DNA from: Mitsuaria sp. GD03876
GTDB taxonomy: Bacteria > Pseudomonadota > Gammaproteobacteria > Burkholderiales > Burkholderiaceae_C
DNA: 64,000 nt
Assembly: GCF_029840635.1 (NCBI RefSeq)
Contig: NZ_JAOCCU010000032.1
Location: forward strand, 1-64,000
Direction of reading: 5' to 3'
The position numbers and the translations under genes are program-made. The stretch's first letter is position 1, and every line of letters begins with the position of its first letter. A model generated the notes under the pieces. That model saw only the letters and a list, made by a program, of their open reading frames with translations, was not told the origin of the DNA and did not search any database. Positions 63,330-64,000 of this stretch are shown here, piece after piece.

Positions 63330-63894
63330 GGATCCGCTCCGACAGGCCCGGCGCCGCGCCCGCGCAGGCCCGGGCCAGGATCATCCCGCCCACCATCGTC
63401 GACAGCACCCCGATCGCGCGCGCCTCGTCGTCCGCGGTCGGGTCCTCGACCACCGTGCCGTCGGGCCGGTGCATGGCCAGTTCGCGCAGGTAGGCGGCGA
63501 TGCCGCCGCTCATCGCCTCGCGCAGCAGCCCGCCCTCGCGGGCCGCGTCCACGCCCAGGGCCGCCATCGGGCAGCCCGCGCCCGGCGCGTCGCGGTGCGC
63601 CGCGCTGAAGTAGCGCTTCAGGAACGGCTGCAGGTCGCCGCCGTGTTTCTCCAGCTGCGCGCCGAGCCGCGCCAGCGAGCCCTCGAAGGCGACGTCGCAG
63701 GCCTCGGCCGCGAGTTCCTCCTTCGACGCGAAGCGCCCGTAGAACCCGCCATGCGTGAAGCCGGCCTCGCGCGAGATCTCCGCCAGCCCGACCCCCGCCA
63801 CGCCGCGTTCGCGGTACAGCCGGGACGCCGCGTCCACCAGCGCCTTGCGGTTGGCGGCCGATTGCTCTTTGGTGACTTTCATGATGGGCACCAT
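63292..63894 (-). CDS. TetR-family transcriptional regulator
   Basis: A 200-residue regulator with the TetR HTH at the N terminus (RKALVDAASRLYRERGVAGV, then LAEISREAGFTHGGFYGRFA and SKEELAAEA). The C-terminal ligand domain includes GCPMAALGVDAARE. The start at 63894 is uncertain: the TACAAT on the minus strand at 63893-63898 overlaps that ATG, so the ATG at 63882 (MKVTKEQ) may be the real one. Its target may be the gene to the right, mostly outside the window. It overlaps the transporter gene tail to tail. Confidence 0.88.
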   Translation of the reverse strand: MVPIMKVTKEQSAANRKALVDAASRLYRERGVAGVGLAEISREAGFTHGGFYGRFASKEELAAEACDVAFEGSLARLGAQLEKHGGDLQPFLKRYFSAAHRDAPGAGCPMAALGVDAAREGGLLREAMSGGIAAYLRELAMHRPDGTVVEDPTADDEARAIGVLSTMVGGMILARACAGAAPGLSERILRTSLETSTKAA

Positions 63895-64000
63895 TGTAGG
63901 AACGCCGTCCGCGACTTCGGGTGGAGGCGCGATGCCACGATTTTGAGTAGGGGCATCATCAAATCTTCAGCGCGACGCGGGAATCTCGATACGATGCTGG

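Overview
The window is a gap-free stretch of a high-GC chromosome that looks like a betaproteobacterium of the order Burkholderiales, probably the Roseateles/Rubrivivax/Leptothrix group. This rests on gene order (glyA-nrdR, ribD-ribBA-ribH-nusB, ybgC-tolQRA), protein style and very high GC. I could not run a database search, so the placement is an inference. Almost all of it is coding. No rRNA, tRNA, CRISPR array, transposase or integrase was recognised.

Layout. 1-8.9 kb: exonuclease III, an Aer-like chemoreceptor behind a perfect FNR box, a divergent MarR/thioesterase pair sharing a palindromic operator, the Entner-Doudoroff genes edd-eda with a HexR-like box, a ChaC-like cyclotransferase, a MobA-like nucleotidyltransferase and pdxH. 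9-15 kb: a six-gene minus-strand run (msrA, MacB-type ABC ATPase and permease, DUF3299, DUF2946, ZnuD-like TonB receptor) that looks like a metal (zinc) handling locus. 15-22.9 kb: a giant DUF748/AsmA-like protein, YdcF, ubiD and a lytic transglycosylase. 22.9-25 kb: a ZTP riboswitch, glyA, nrdR. 25-32 kb: a minor-pilin operon whose last gene (pilV) runs in frame, without a stop, into ribD, then ribBA, ribH and nusB. 32-35.2 kb: a two-component system and a homoserine dehydrogenase.

35.2-39.7 kb looks like a patch of rearranged accessory DNA. A GNAT acetyltransferase gene is cut off at the left and a short-chain dehydrogenase is internally deleted at the right. Between them lie an NmrA-like protein, a quinone-oxidoreductase-like enzyme, a LysR and an AraC regulator. 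39.7-49.1 kb: an NTF2-like protein, a YihY fusion, two LysE exporters, an aminotransferase, ybgC-tolQRA (without tolB-pal) and a DUF2063/DUF692 pair whose DUF692 (MNIO) enzyme has lost many expected metal ligands. 49.3-54.7 kb: two paralogous M66-type (StcE/dictomallein-like) lipoprotein metallopeptidases with a pyroglutamyl peptidase gene in opposite orientation between them. 54.8-64 kb: a GspE/PilB-type ATPase with four regularly spaced MshEN-like motifs, waaA, phosphomannomutase, an Ada-AlkA/Ogt/EamA alkylation-repair operon and a TetR regulator.

The observations most worth following are the pilV-ribD reading-frame continuity, the degenerate MNIO pair, the twin M66 lipoproteins, the multi-hairpin element between edd and chaC, and the regularly repeated c-di-GMP-type motifs in the orphan ATPase.
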